The notes: generated from the sequence alone by a model not told the origin. DNA of 64,000 nt from Streptomyces sp. M41(2017) (GCF_002078175.1 NZ_MWFK01000001.1:3844001-3908000), one strand, 5' to 3'. Counted from the first letter of the stretch, positions 44,192 to 53,981 are shown. Numbers and translations are program-made.

Positions 44192-45718
44192 ATGCACAAT
44201 CCGGGCCATCGCTTCCAGGCGCAGGACCGCCTCGCCGGCGGAGCGCAGTACATCGCGGGCCGTCTGACCAAGGGCACGTCCGGCCGCACCCACGCGGTCG
44301 TCGACCCCGCCACCGGCGAAGAGGTGTACACCTACGAGCTGGCGGGCACCGCCGACGTGGACGCGGCCGTGGCCGCCGCCCGCGCGGCCTTCCCCGGCTG
44401 GTCGGGCGCCACCCCCGGGGAACGCTCCGACGCGCTGCACCGCTTCGCCGCCGTGCTCGCCGAGCGTGCCGAGGAGTTCGCCCAGGCCGAGTCCCTGCAG
44501 TGCGGGAAGCCCCTCAAGCTGACCCGCGAGTTCGACGTGCCGGGCACCATCGACAACACCGCGTTCTTCGCCGGCGCCGCCCGGCACCTCCAGGGCCAGT
44601 CGGCCGGCGAGTACTCCGGTGACCACACCTCGTACGTACGCCGCGAGGCCATCGGGGTCGTCGGTTCCATCGCGCCCTGGAACTACCCGCTCCAGATGGC
44701 CGCGTGGAAGATCCTCCCGGCGATCGCCGCGGGCAACACGATCGTCCTGAAGCCCGCCGAGCTGACCCCGCTCACCTCCCTGCTGTTCGCCGAGGCGGCC
44801 ACCGAGGCGGGCATCCCGGACGGCGTGATCAACATCGTCACCGGCCTCGGCCGGGAGGCGGGCGAGCACCTCGTCGGACACCCCGACGTCGCGATGACCT
44901 CCTTCACCGGGTCGACGGCCGTCGGCAAGCGCGTCGCCGAGATCGCCACCTCCACCGTCAAGCGCCTCCACCTGGAGCTCGGCGGCAAGGCACCCTTCCT
45001 CGTCTTCGACGACGCCGATCTGGAGGCCGCCGTGCACGGCGCGGTCGCCGGCTCGCTCATCAACACCGGGCAGGACTGCACCGCCGCCACGCGCGCCTAC
45101 GTGCAACGCCCCCTCTACGAAGCCTTCGTGGAGCGGACGGGCGCCCTGATGGCGAGCGTCCGCGTGGGCGACCCCTTCGCGGCCGACACCGACCTCGGCC
45201 CCCTCATCTCGCACGCCCAGCGCGACCGCGTCGCCGGATTCGTCGACCGCGCCCGTGGCTACGCACGCGTGGTCACCGGCGGAGAGGTTCCCCAGGGAGC
45301 GCTCAAGTCCGGCGCGTACTATGCGCCCACGCTCGTCGCCGACGCCGGGCAGGACAGCGAGATCGTGCAGGCCGAGATCTTCGGCCCGGTGCTCGTCGTG
45401 CTTCCCTTCGACACCGACGACGAGGGCATCGCGCTGGCCAACGACACTCCGTACGGACTCGCGGCCTCCGCCTGGAGCCGCGACGTCTACCGCGCCAACC
45501 GCGCGACCCGCGAGATCAAGGCGGGCTGCGTCTGGGTCAACGACCACATTCCGATCATCAGCGAGATGCCGCACGGCGGTTACAAGGCGTCCGGCTTCGG
45601 CAAGGACATGTCCGCCTACTCCTTCGAGGAGTACACGCAGGTCAAGCACGTCATGTTCGACAACACCGCGGTCGCCAGGAAGGACTGGCACCGCACGGTC
45701 TTCGGGGACCGGCCGTAG
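44192..45718 (+). CDS. Gamma-aminobutyraldehyde dehydrogenase, copy 2
   Basis: 508 residues, NAD-dependent aldehyde dehydrogenase paralogous to the one at 22755. Catalytic glutamate in LELGGKAPFLVF, catalytic cysteine in NTGQDCTAATRAY, cofactor segment APWNYPLQMAAWK. The ATG at 44192 follows AGGAGA at 44181-44186. It begins a plus-strand run with potD2-A-B-C and an FAD oxidase, placing it in polyamine oxidation to GABA. Confidence 0.92.
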   Translation: MHNPGHRFQAQDRLAGGAQYIAGRLTKGTSGRTHAVVDPATGEEVYTYELAGTADVDAAVAAARAAFPGWSGATPGERSDALHRFAAVLAERAEEFAQAESLQCGKPLKLTREFDVPGTIDNTAFFAGAARHLQGQSAGEYSGDHTSYVRREAIGVVGSIAPWNYPLQMAAWKILPAIAAGNTIVLKPAELTPLTSLLFAEAATEAGIPDGVINIVTGLGREAGEHLVGHPDVAMTSFTGSTAVGKRVAEIATSTVKRLHLELGGKAPFLVFDDADLEAAVHGAVAGSLINTGQDCTAATRAYVQRPLYEAFVERTGALMASVRVGDPFAADTDLGPLISHAQRDRVAGFVDRARGYARVVTGGEVPQGALKSGAYYAPTLVADAGQDSEIVQAEIFGPVLVVLPFDTDDEGIALANDTPYGLAASAWSRDVYRANRATREIKAGCVWVNDHIPIISEMPHGGYKASGFGKDMSAYSFEEYTQVKHVMFDNTAVARKDWHRTVFGDRP

Positions 45719-45794
45719 CCGAACGACCGGCTACGGCCCTGTGGCAGACCAGGCCGCGACCACGGCCGCGACGCTTCCGAAAGGGCACCAGAGC

Positions 45795-47042
45795 ATGGAG
45801 CAGTACGAGCCCGAACGCATGTCCCCGGTCCAACGGGCCGCCTTGCGGCGCAGCTTCCGGAACGGCAGGGCCTCCCTCAGCCGCCGTTCCCTGCTGCGCG
45901 CGTCCGCCGGCGGCGCGCTCGCCGTCGGCGGCCTGGGGGCGCTGAGCGCCTGCGGCATCCCGGCCGCGGGCAAGACCCAGGGCGGGGTCTCGGCCGAGGA
46001 CCACTCGGCCAAGGAGAAGACGATCAACTTCTCCAACTGGACCGAGTACATGGACGTCGACAAGAGCGAGAAGCACCACCCCACGCTCGACGCGTTCGCC
46101 GAACGGACCGGTATCAAGGTCAAGTACACCGAGGACATCAACGACAACGTCGAGTTCTTCGGAAAGATCAAGCCGCAGCTCGCGGCGGGCCAGGACACCG
46201 GGCGCGACATCATCGTCGTCACCGACTGGCTGGCGGCCCGCCTCATCCGCTTCGGCTGGGTGCAGAAGCTCGACGCGGCCAACCTGCCGCACGCCTACAC
46301 CAACCTGTCCGCCCAGTTCCGCAACCCCGACTGGGACCCCGGGCGCGCCTACTCCTATCCCTGGCAGGGCATCTCGACCGTCATCGCCTACAACAAGAAG
46401 GCGCTCGACGGCGTCGAGGTCCGCTCCGTCTCCGACCTGCTCGACAACCCCAAACTCAAGGGGCGCGTCGGCTTCCTCTCGGAGATGCGCGACAGCATGG
46501 GCATGACCCTCCTCGACATGGGCAAGGACCCGGCGAACTTCACGGACGACGACTTCGACGCGGCGATCGCCCGCCTCCAGAAGGCCGTCGACAAGGGCCA
46601 GATACGCCGCTTCACCGGCAACGACTACACGTCCGACCTCACCAAGGGCGATCTCGCCGCCTGTGTCGCCTGGGCCGGTGACGTCGTCCAGCTCAAGGCG
46701 GACAGCCCGGACGTCGACTTCCTCATCCCGGACAGCGGATACATGACGTCGACCGACAACATGCTGATCCCCAACAAGGCACGTCACAAGACGAACGCCG
46801 AGCGGCTCATGGACTTCTACTACGAGCCCGAGCCCGCCGCGGAACTCGCCGCCTACATCAACTACGTCTGTCCGGTCGACGGGGTCAAGCCCTATCTCGC
46901 GAAGATCGACAAGGACGCGGCGAACAACCCGCTGATCATTCCTGACAAGGCCATGGCCGCGAAGTCACACCCCTTCCGCTCGCTGAGCCAGAAGGAAGAG
47001 ACGGCCTACGAAGAGAAGTTCGCGAAGCTCACAGGGGCGTGA
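45795..47042 (+). CDS. Polyamine-binding Tat lipoprotein (PotD-like), copy 2
   Basis: 415 residues. A 25-residue basic N-terminal stretch precedes SRRSLLRASAGGALAVG and the lipobox LSAC: a twin-arginine lipoprotein. PotD motifs FSNWTEYMDVD, GRDIIVVTDWLAAR, FTGNDYTSDLTKGDLAA are present. It shares extensive similarity with copy 1 at 24385. Its stop overlaps the PotA start (GTGA), so it is the cognate binding protein of this transporter. Confidence 0.93.
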   Translation: MEQYEPERMSPVQRAALRRSFRNGRASLSRRSLLRASAGGALAVGGLGALSACGIPAAGKTQGGVSAEDHSAKEKTINFSNWTEYMDVDKSEKHHPTLDAFAERTGIKVKYTEDINDNVEFFGKIKPQLAAGQDTGRDIIVVTDWLAARLIRFGWVQKLDAANLPHAYTNLSAQFRNPDWDPGRAYSYPWQGISTVIAYNKKALDGVEVRSVSDLLDNPKLKGRVGFLSEMRDSMGMTLLDMGKDPANFTDDDFDAAIARLQKAVDKGQIRRFTGNDYTSDLTKGDLAACVAWAGDVVQLKADSPDVDFLIPDSGYMTSTDNMLIPNKARHKTNAERLMDFYYEPEPAAELAAYINYVCPVDGVKPYLAKIDKDAANNPLIIPDKAMAAKSHPFRSLSQKEETAYEEKFAKLTGA

Positions 47043-48217
47043 CCACGATGACGAATGACAACAGCGGCGACGTCCGCCTCTCCGGGATCAGCAAGACGTA
47101 CGGCTCCTTCACGGCCGTGCACCCCCTCGACCTGACCGTGCCGCAGGGCTCGTTCTTCGCGCTGCTCGGCGCGTCCGGCTGCGGCAAGACCACCACCCTG
47201 CGGATGATCGCCGGCCTGGAGGAGCCCTCCTCGGGCACCGTCATGCTCGGCGACCAGGACGTGACGAACCTGCCGCCCTACAAGCGCCCGGTGAACACGG
47301 TCTTCCAGTCCTACGCCCTCTTCCCGCACCTCGACATCTTCGAGAACGTCGCCTTCGGCCTGCGCCGGCGCGGCATCAAGTCGGTGAAGAAGCAGGTCGA
47401 GGACATGCTCGACCTCGTCCAGCTCGGCGAGCAGGCGCGCAAGAAGCCGCACCAGCTCTCCGGCGGCCAGCAGCAGCGTGTCGCCGTGGCCCGCGCGCTG
47501 ATCAACCACCCCAAGGTGCTCCTGCTCGACGAGCCCCTCGGCGCCCTCGACCTCAAGCTGCGCCGTCAGATGCAGCTGGAGCTCAAGCGCATCCAGACCG
47601 AGGTCGGCATCACCTTCGTCCACGTCACGCACGACCAGGAGGAGGCCATGACCATGGCCGACACGGTCGCCGTGATGAACGCGGGCCGCGTCGAGCAGCT
47701 CGGCGCGCCCGCCGACCTCTACGAGAACCCGAACACCACCTTCGTCGCCAACTTCCTCGGCACCTCCAACCTCATCGAGGCCGAGGTCGACTCCAGGAGC
47801 GGCGACGAGATCGTCCTCCGGGCGGGTGGCGGCAAGCTGGTGCTCCCCGGATCGCGATGTTCGGCGGACACCACGACCGGCGGCAAGCTGCTGGTCGGCG
47901 TCCGGCCGGAGAAGATCTCCCTCACGCACGCCGACGACGCGGGCGAGATACCCGCCGGCCGCAACCGCATCACCGGCAGGATCGCCGACTCCAGCTTCAT
48001 CGGCGTCTCCACCCAGTACGTGATCGACAGCGCCGTCTGCCCCGAGTTCGAGGTCTACGCCCAGAACATCGACCGTGACTCCCGGCTCGCCCCGGGTGCC
48101 GAGGTCGTCCTGCACTGGAGCCCGGCGCACACCTTCGGCCTCGACGCGGCCCAGTCCCCGCTTGCCGGGACGACGGGCTCCGCCGGTGTCGAGACGGCCG
48201 AGGAGGAGGCCGCCTGA
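47039..48217 (+). CDS. potA: Polyamine ABC transporter ATP-binding protein (PotA)
   Basis: 392 residues from the GTG at 47039, which overlaps the PotD stop; an ATG at 47048 is the alternative. Walker A GASGCGKTT, signature LSGGQQQRVAVARAL, Walker B LLLDEPLGALD, H-loop VTHDQEEAMTM, and a C-terminal TOBE domain (about 280-390) as in PotA/FbpC. Energises uptake of spermidine/putrescine. Stop overlaps the PotB ATG. Confidence 0.94.
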   Translation: MTTMTNDNSGDVRLSGISKTYGSFTAVHPLDLTVPQGSFFALLGASGCGKTTTLRMIAGLEEPSSGTVMLGDQDVTNLPPYKRPVNTVFQSYALFPHLDIFENVAFGLRRRGIKSVKKQVEDMLDLVQLGEQARKKPHQLSGGQQQRVAVARALINHPKVLLLDEPLGALDLKLRRQMQLELKRIQTEVGITFVHVTHDQEEAMTMADTVAVMNAGRVEQLGAPADLYENPNTTFVANFLGTSNLIEAEVDSRSGDEIVLRAGGGKLVLPGSRCSADTTTGGKLLVGVRPEKISLTHADDAGEIPAGRNRITGRIADSSFIGVSTQYVIDSAVCPEFEVYAQNIDRDSRLAPGAEVVLHWSPAHTFGLDAAQSPLAGTTGSAGVETAEEEAA

Positions 48218-49146
48218 TGGCCACCGTCACCGAGGTGGAGGCGCCGCCGCTCGCGCCGCAACCCGCCCAGAAACCGCCGAAGAAGCGCGGCCGGCTCGTC
48301 CCGTACTGGCTGCTGCTGCCCGGCCTGCTGTGGCTGGTCGTCTTCTTCGCGCTCCCGCTGGTCTACCAGGCCTCCACCTCGATCCAGACCGGATCGCTGG
48401 AGGACGGCTTCAAGGTCACCTGGCACTTCCAGACCTACTGGGACGCGCTCGCCGACTACTGGCCGCAGTTCCTGCGCTCCGTGCTCTACGCCGGTGCCGC
48501 GACGATCCTGTGCCTGGTGCTGGGCTATCCGCTCGCGTACCTGATCGCCTTCCGCGCGGGCCGCTGGCGCAACCTGATCATGATCCTGGTGATCGCGCCG
48601 TTCTTCACCAGCTTCCTGATCCGCACGCTCGCCTGGAAGACGATCCTCGCGGACGGCGGCCCGGTCGTCGGCGCCCTGAACACCCTGCACGTCCTGGACG
48701 TCACCAACTGGCTCGGCTTCACGGCGGGCGACCGGGTCCTCGCCACACCGCTCGCGGTGGTCTGCGGACTCACGTACAACTTCCTGCCGTTCATGGTGCT
48801 GCCGCTCTACACCTCGCTGGAGCGGATCGACGGACGGCTGCACGAGGCGGCCGGCGACCTGTACGCCCGGCCCATCACCACCTTCCGCAAGGTGACGTTC
48901 CCGCTGTCGATGCCGGGCGTCGTCTCCGGCACCCTCCTGACGTTCATCCCCGCCAGCGGTGACTACGTGAACGCCGACCTGCTCGGCTCCACCGACACCC
49001 GCATGGTCGGCAACGTCATCCAGACCCAGTTCCTGCGGATTCTCGACTATCCGACGGCCGCGGCACTCTCGTTCATCCTCATGGCCGCGATCCTCATCAT
49101 GGTCACGCTCTACATCCGCAAGTCCGGGACGGAGGATCTGGTCTAA
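48217..49146 (+). CDS. potB: Polyamine ABC transporter permease (PotB)
   Basis: 309 residues with six membrane segments and the EAA loop HEAAGDLYARPITTFRKVTF. The first helix LLLPGLLWLVVFFALPL follows a charged Pro-rich N-terminus. TGATG overlap with potA and immediate start of potC. Confidence 0.94.
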   Translation: MATVTEVEAPPLAPQPAQKPPKKRGRLVPYWLLLPGLLWLVVFFALPLVYQASTSIQTGSLEDGFKVTWHFQTYWDALADYWPQFLRSVLYAGAATILCLVLGYPLAYLIAFRAGRWRNLIMILVIAPFFTSFLIRTLAWKTILADGGPVVGALNTLHVLDVTNWLGFTAGDRVLATPLAVVCGLTYNFLPFMVLPLYTSLERIDGRLHEAAGDLYARPITTFRKVTFPLSMPGVVSGTLLTFIPASGDYVNADLLGSTDTRMVGNVIQTQFLRILDYPTAAALSFILMAAILIMVTLYIRKSGTEDLV

Positions 49147-49947
49147 ATGACCTTCGTGAACTGGCTCAAGCGCCATCTCGTCGTCATCGGGGGACTGCTG
49201 ACGCTCGGATACCTGCTGCTGCCCAACATCGTCGTGACGGTGTTCTCCTTCAACAAGCCGAAGGGGCGCTTCAATTACGAGTGGCAGCAATTCTCGACGG
49301 ACGCCTGGCGCGATCCGTGCGGGGTCGCCGACATGTGCGGCTCGCTCTCGCTCAGCCTCCAGATCGCCGTCTGGGCGACGATCGGCGCCACGATCCTCGG
49401 CACGATGATCGCCTTCGCGCTCGTCCGCTACCGCTTCCGCGCACGTGGCGCCGTGAACTCGCTGATCTTCCTGCCGATGGCGATGCCCGAGGTCGTGATG
49501 GCCGCCTCGCTGCTCACCCTGTTCCTCAACATGGGCGCTCAGCTGGGCTTCTGGACCATCCTGATCGCCCACATCATGTTCTGCCTCAGCTTCGTCGTGA
49601 CGGCCGTCAAGGCCCGTGTCATGTCGATGGACCCCCGCCTCGAACAGGCGGCGCAGGACCTGTACGCCGGTCCCGCGCAGACCTTCCTGCGCGTGACCCT
49701 GCCCATCGCGGCACCGGGCATCGCCGCGGGTGCGCTGCTCGCCTTCGCGCTCTCCTTCGACGATTTCATCATCACCAATTTCAACGCCGGCTCGACCGTC
49801 ACGTTCCCCATGTTCGTCTGGGGTTCGGCACAGCGCGGAACACCCGTTCAGATCAACGTCATCGGAACGGCCATGTTCCTCATCGCCGTACTCTTCGTCC
49901 TGGCCGGAATGGTCGTCGGCAATCGCCGCAACAGGCAAAAGGCATAA
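49147..49947 (+). CDS. potC: Polyamine ABC transporter permease (PotC)
   Basis: 266 residues, six membrane segments; EAA loop EQAAQDLYAGPAQTFLRVTL. The conserved SFDDFIITNF segment near the C-terminus is typical of PotC. Begins on the base after the potB stop; one operon with the binding protein and ATPase. Confidence 0.94.
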   Translation: MTFVNWLKRHLVVIGGLLTLGYLLLPNIVVTVFSFNKPKGRFNYEWQQFSTDAWRDPCGVADMCGSLSLSLQIAVWATIGATILGTMIAFALVRYRFRARGAVNSLIFLPMAMPEVVMAASLLTLFLNMGAQLGFWTILIAHIMFCLSFVVTAVKARVMSMDPRLEQAAQDLYAGPAQTFLRVTLPIAAPGIAAGALLAFALSFDDFIITNFNAGSTVTFPMFVWGSAQRGTPVQINVIGTAMFLIAVLFVLAGMVVGNRRNRQKA

Positions 49948-49979
49948 CGCTCGAAAACCCTCGTAGGGAGTTGGAAATC

Positions 49980-51407
49980 ATGGCCCCAAGCGCCATGACC
50001 CGTGGTAATCAGTGGACGACGTCTCTCGCGGACGCCCAGCCGGTCTCGTACTGGCTGGACGACCCCGGCAAACCCCGGCCGGAGCCCGCGCTCACCGGCT
50101 CCGACACCTGCGACCTGCTCGTCGTCGGCGGCGGCTACAGCGGACTGTGGACCGCGCTGATCGCCAAGGAGCGGGACCCCGGCCGGGACGTCGTCCTCGT
50201 GGAGGGCCGTGAGGTGGGCTGGGCCGCCTCCGGCCGCAACGGCGGCTTCTGCGCTGCCTCCCTCACCCACGGTCTGTCCAACGGGCTGACCCGCTGGCCG
50301 GACGAGATCCGCAAGCTGGAGGAGCTGGGCGCCCGCAACCTCGACGAGATCGAGGCGGCCGTCGCCCGCTACTCCATCGACTGCGACTTCGAGCGCACCG
50401 GCGAGATCGACGTCGCGACCGAACCGCACCAGGCGGCCGAACTGCGCGACTGGCACCAGGAGCTGGAGCGCGAGGGTCTCGTCGAGGGCGTCGAACTCCT
50501 CGACACCGAGGCCGTCCGCGAACAGGTCGCCTCCCCGACCTTCCTCGCCGGCCTGTACGACCGCCGGGGCGTCGCCATGCTCCACCCGGCCAAGCTGGCC
50601 TGGGGCCTGAAGCGCGCCTGCCTGCGGCTCGGGGTCCGGGTGTACGAGAACACGCCCGCCCTCGACCTGAAGCCGTCCGGCGCCGGCATGGCCGTCCGCA
50701 CCCCGTACGGCGCGATCGGCGCCCGCCGGGTCGCCCTCGGCACGAACATCTTCCCGAACCTGGTCCGGCGCGTCCGCTCGTACACCGTCCCGGTCTACGA
50801 CTACGCGCTGATGACCGAGCCCCTCAGCGACGACCAGCTGGCCTCCATCGGCTGGAAGAACCGCCAGGGCCTCGGCGACTCGGCGAACCAGTTCCACTAC
50901 TTCCGGCTCTCCGCCGACAACCGCATCCTGTGGGGCGGTTACGACGCGATCTACCCGTACGGCGGCCGCGTCCGCGCCGAGCACGACGACCGCCCCGAGA
51001 CGTACGCCAAGCTCGCCGGGCACTTCTTCACCTGCTTCCCGCAGCTGGAGGGCGTCCGCTTCTCGCACGCCTGGGGCGGCGCGATCGACACCTGCTCGCG
51101 TTTCTCGGCGTTCTTCGGCACGGCCCACCAGGGCAAGGTCGCCTACGCGGCCGGGTACACCGGCCTCGGCGTGGGCGCCACCCGCTTCGGCGCGGACGTG
51201 ATGCTCGACCTGCTGGCGGGGGAGCGGACCGAACGCACCGAGCTGGAGATGGTCCGCAAGAAGCCGTTGCCGTTCCCGCCGGAGCCCTTCGCGTGGACCG
51301 GCATCGCCCTCACCAAGTGGTCGCTGGCACGCGCCGACGCGCACGGCGGCCGGCGCAACCTGTGGCTGAAGACCATGGACAGACTGGGCCTCGGCTTCGA
51401 CAGCTGA
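49980..51407 (+). CDS. FAD-dependent amine oxidase (PuuB/DAO family), probably gamma-glutamylputrescine oxidase-like
   Basis: 475 residues. FAD-binding dinucleotide fold LLVVGGGYSGLWTALIAK at about 43-60, then GWAASGRNGGF, typical of DadA/PuuB-like deaminating oxidases, and the C-terminal GYTGLGVGATRFGADVML that closes the FAD site. In PuuB the substrate is gamma-glutamylputrescine; the operon position after PotABC and the dehydrogenase supports a polyamine derivative, but the exact substrate is inferred. ATG at 49980, 32 bases after potC, with AGGGAG upstream. Confidence 0.87.
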   Translation: MAPSAMTRGNQWTTSLADAQPVSYWLDDPGKPRPEPALTGSDTCDLLVVGGGYSGLWTALIAKERDPGRDVVLVEGREVGWAASGRNGGFCAASLTHGLSNGLTRWPDEIRKLEELGARNLDEIEAAVARYSIDCDFERTGEIDVATEPHQAAELRDWHQELEREGLVEGVELLDTEAVREQVASPTFLAGLYDRRGVAMLHPAKLAWGLKRACLRLGVRVYENTPALDLKPSGAGMAVRTPYGAIGARRVALGTNIFPNLVRRVRSYTVPVYDYALMTEPLSDDQLASIGWKNRQGLGDSANQFHYFRLSADNRILWGGYDAIYPYGGRVRAEHDDRPETYAKLAGHFFTCFPQLEGVRFSHAWGGAIDTCSRFSAFFGTAHQGKVAYAAGYTGLGVGATRFGADVMLDLLAGERTERTELEMVRKKPLPFPPEPFAWTGIALTKWSLARADAHGGRRNLWLKTMDRLGLGFDS

Positions 51408-51512
51408 GGGCGCGCGGCACACCCGGTGATCCACGGGCGTACGCCCAGCTCGTCGGTGTGATCCGGTTCACTACCAACTGGTAGCCGGAACACGCGTAAT
51501 GATCGCCCCGGA

Positions 51513-51560
51513 CCTCCCTCTCCCCTGTGACGCGACCAGCGTCGTCACGAGAGAGGGAGG
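51513..51560 (+). promoter_or_regulatory. Hairpin burying the ribosome binding site of the next gene
   Basis: CCTCCCTCTC (51513-51522) pairs perfectly with GAGAGGGAGG (51551-51560), and GTGACG (51527-51532) pairs with CGTCAC (51543-51548) inside it, leaving a 10-nt loop. The right arm is the Shine-Dalgarno sequence of the gene starting at 51568, so the fold would block translation; it could also end the oxidase transcript. Confidence 0.65.
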
Positions 51561-51567
51561 TTCCGTC

Positions 51568-52020
51568 ATGACAGGGCCCAAGACGGCGGTCGAGTGGCTG
51601 ACATCCGTGGCTCCGGACCCGGAGGCCTGCCGGTGGGAGTGGGAGCGCAATCCCCTCGGCATCGCGCTGCTCCCGGCGGGCCGGGCCTGGGACGTGCTCA
51701 TCCTGCCCGGCGAACTCGGCTATCCGACGCTCGACGTGCTGAGCCGGGTGATCGACCAACCCGGGCCCGTGCTCGTCGACTTCGGCGACGCGCGGATGGG
51801 CTTCTTCGTGCCCGCGGGCACCGCCGCCCGCTGGCTCGGCACGGGGGTGCGCACCGCGGGGCCCGGCACCTGGATCGTGGTGCCCTACCCGGGCCGGGCC
51901 ACCGGCGGGGTCCGCTGGCTGGTGCAACCGGACGGCTCGGGCACCCTCACGGATCCGGCACTGCTCGAACTGGCCATGCACGAGGCGGCGGCGGGCCTCG
52001 CCGGGAACGGGGACCGGTAG
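51568..52020 (+). CDS. Conserved hypothetical protein (prim-pol-like N-terminal domain relative)
   Basis: 150 residues, no signal peptide or membrane segment. The pattern PDPEACRWEWERNPLGIALL, DVLILPGELGYPTLDVLSR, and RMGFFVPAGTAARWLGTG resembles a small domain found in Streptomyces proteins labelled bifunctional primase/polymerase-like, but no catalytic DxD is seen, so polymerase activity is not expected. The start ATG at 51568 follows GAGAGGGAGG, which can be sequestered by an upstream arm. Confidence 0.72.
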   Translation: MTGPKTAVEWLTSVAPDPEACRWEWERNPLGIALLPAGRAWDVLILPGELGYPTLDVLSRVIDQPGPVLVDFGDARMGFFVPAGTAARWLGTGVRTAGPGTWIVVPYPGRATGGVRWLVQPDGSGTLTDPALLELAMHEAAAGLAGNGDR

Positions 52021-52075
52021 CCGTGCCGATGCCGCGCGGCGGCGAGCTCCCGAAGTCCCGCACACGCAGGGGGTC

Positions 52076-52104
52076 TTGACAACAGAATTGGTCTGGACCA
52101 AGTT
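52076..52104 (+). promoter_or_regulatory. Chitinase promoter with DasR-like (dre) operator
   Basis: TTGACA at 52076-52081 is a perfect -35 box; 17 bases on lies a weak -10, CAAGTT. Between them and overlapping the -10 is TTGGTCTGGACCAA (52088-52101), a 14-bp interrupted palindrome that closely matches the dre consensus TGGTCTAGACCA recognised by DasR, the N-acetylglucosamine regulator of chitinase genes. Confidence 0.82.
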
Positions 52105-52148
52105 GGGCGCGCTCCACCCTCCCCATTCCCCCGTGCCCGGAGGCAGCA

Positions 52149-53981
52149 GTGGAACGCACCAGACGCAGCAGACCGTCCGAACACCGCCGAAGGATTCTCG
52201 CCGTGTGCACGGCCACCGTTCTGGCCGTACCCGGTCTCACCGCGCTCTCGTCGGCCGCCCGTGCGGCCGACGCGGACCTCGCGAAGAACGGCGGGTTCGA
52301 GTCGGGCCTGGCCAACTGGACCTGTACGGCCGCGAGCACCGTCACCACCCCGGTGCACAGCGGCAGTTCGGCGCTGAAGGCGACCCCGGCCGGCAGCGAC
52401 TACGCCCAGTGCTCGCAGACCGTGACGGTGAAACCGGACGCGCAGTACACGCTCTCCGGGTTCGTCCGCGGCAGCTACGTCTACCTCGGCGCGAGCGGCA
52501 CCGGCACGACCGACGTCAGCACCTGGACCCAGTCCGCGGCCGACTGGCAGCAGTTGAGCACCACCTTCCGCACCGGCGCCTCGACCACCAAGGTCACGAT
52601 CTACACGCACGGCTGGTACGGCACCGGCACCTACTACGCCGACGACCTCTCGCTGACCGGCCCCGGAGTCGACGCCGGCCAGCCGCCGGCCGTGCCCACC
52701 GGCCTCAAGACCGGCACGGTCACGTCCTCCTCGGTCGGCCTGTCCTGGACGGCGGTGCCCGGTGCGACCGGATACGCCGTCTACCGCGACGGGACGAAGA
52801 TCCAGACGGCCACCGGCACCTCGGCGACGGTGAGCGGACTGACCGCGTCCACCGCGTACTCCTTCCAGGTCACCGCCACGAATGACGCCGGTGAGTCGGC
52901 GAAGTCGGCGACGGTCACCGCGACCACCTCGGCGGGCTCCGGCGGGGGCGGCGGAGGTTCCTCGGACCTGCCCACGCACGCCCTCGTCGGCTACCTCCAC
53001 GCGAGCTTCGCCAACGGCGCGGGCTACACCCGCATGGCCGACGTGCCCGACAGTTGGGACGTCATCGACCTGGCCTTCGGTGAGCCGACCTCCGCCACCT
53101 CGGGCGACATCCGCTTCAACCGCTGCCCGGTCACCGAGTGCCCGACGGTCGAGAGCGACGCCGACTTCAAGGCCGCGATCAAGGCCAAGCAGGCGGCCGG
53201 CAAGAAGGTGCTGATCTCGATCGGCGGCCAGAACGGCCAGGTCCAGCTCACCACCACGGCCGCCCGCGACATGTTCGTCTCCTCGGTCTCGAAGATCATC
53301 GACACCTACGGGCTCGACGGACTGGACATCGACTTCGAGGGCCACTCGCTCTCCCTCGACGCGAGCGACACCAACTTCAAGAGCCCGACGACCCCGGTGG
53401 TCGTGAACCTGATCTCGGCCCTGAAGACCCTGAAGGCCAAGTACGGCACGAAATTCGTCCTGAGCATGGCGCCGGAGACCTTCTTCGTGCAGCTCGGCTA
53501 CCAGTACTACGGCACCGGGAAGTGGGGCGGCCAGGACCCGCGCGCCGGCGCCTACCTCCCCGTGATCTACGCCCTGCGCGACGACCTGACCCTGCTGCAC
53601 GTCCAGGACTACAACTCCGGCTCGATCATGGGCCTCGACAACCAGTACCACTCCATGGGCGGCGCCGACTTCCACATCGCGATGACCGACATGCTCCTCA
53701 CGGGCTTCCCGGTCGCGGGCGACGCGAACAACGTCTTCCCGCCGCTGCGCGCCGACCAGATAGCCATCGGCATGCCGTCCACCACGAACGCCGGCAACGG
53801 CTACGTGTCCCCGGCCGAGGTCACCAAGACCCTCGACTGCCTCACCAAGAGGACCAACTGCGGCACGTACACCACCCACGGCACCTGGCCGTCGCTGCGC
53901 GGCCTGATGACCTGGTCGATCAACTGGGACCGCTTCGGCGGCTGGGAGTTCTCCCGGAACTTCGACAGCTACTTCGGCTGA
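52149..53981 (+). CDS. Secreted GH18 chitinase with carbohydrate-binding and FN3 domains
   Basis: 610 residues. Signal peptide (about 1-40), an N-terminal carbohydrate-binding beta-sandwich (about 43-172, starting LAKNGGFESGLANWTC), a fibronectin type III domain (about 178-265), a Gly/Ser linker, and a GH18 catalytic domain with GYLHASFANG, ISIGGQNG and the active-site DGLDIDFEG (DxxDxDxE). GTG start with GGAGG at 52139-52143. Expected to degrade chitin outside the cell. The end overlaps the convergent phosphatase gene by 13 bases. Confidence 0.95.
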   Translation: MERTRRSRPSEHRRRILAVCTATVLAVPGLTALSSAARAADADLAKNGGFESGLANWTCTAASTVTTPVHSGSSALKATPAGSDYAQCSQTVTVKPDAQYTLSGFVRGSYVYLGASGTGTTDVSTWTQSAADWQQLSTTFRTGASTTKVTIYTHGWYGTGTYYADDLSLTGPGVDAGQPPAVPTGLKTGTVTSSSVGLSWTAVPGATGYAVYRDGTKIQTATGTSATVSGLTASTAYSFQVTATNDAGESAKSATVTATTSAGSGGGGGGSSDLPTHALVGYLHASFANGAGYTRMADVPDSWDVIDLAFGEPTSATSGDIRFNRCPVTECPTVESDADFKAAIKAKQAAGKKVLISIGGQNGQVQLTTTAARDMFVSSVSKIIDTYGLDGLDIDFEGHSLSLDASDTNFKSPTTPVVVNLISALKTLKAKYGTKFVLSMAPETFFVQLGYQYYGTGKWGGQDPRAGAYLPVIYALRDDLTLLHVQDYNSGSIMGLDNQYHSMGGADFHIAMTDMLLTGFPVAGDANNVFPPLRADQIAIGMPSTTNAGNGYVSPAEVTKTLDCLTKRTNCGTYTTHGTWPSLRGLMTWSINWDRFGGWEFSRNFDSYFG

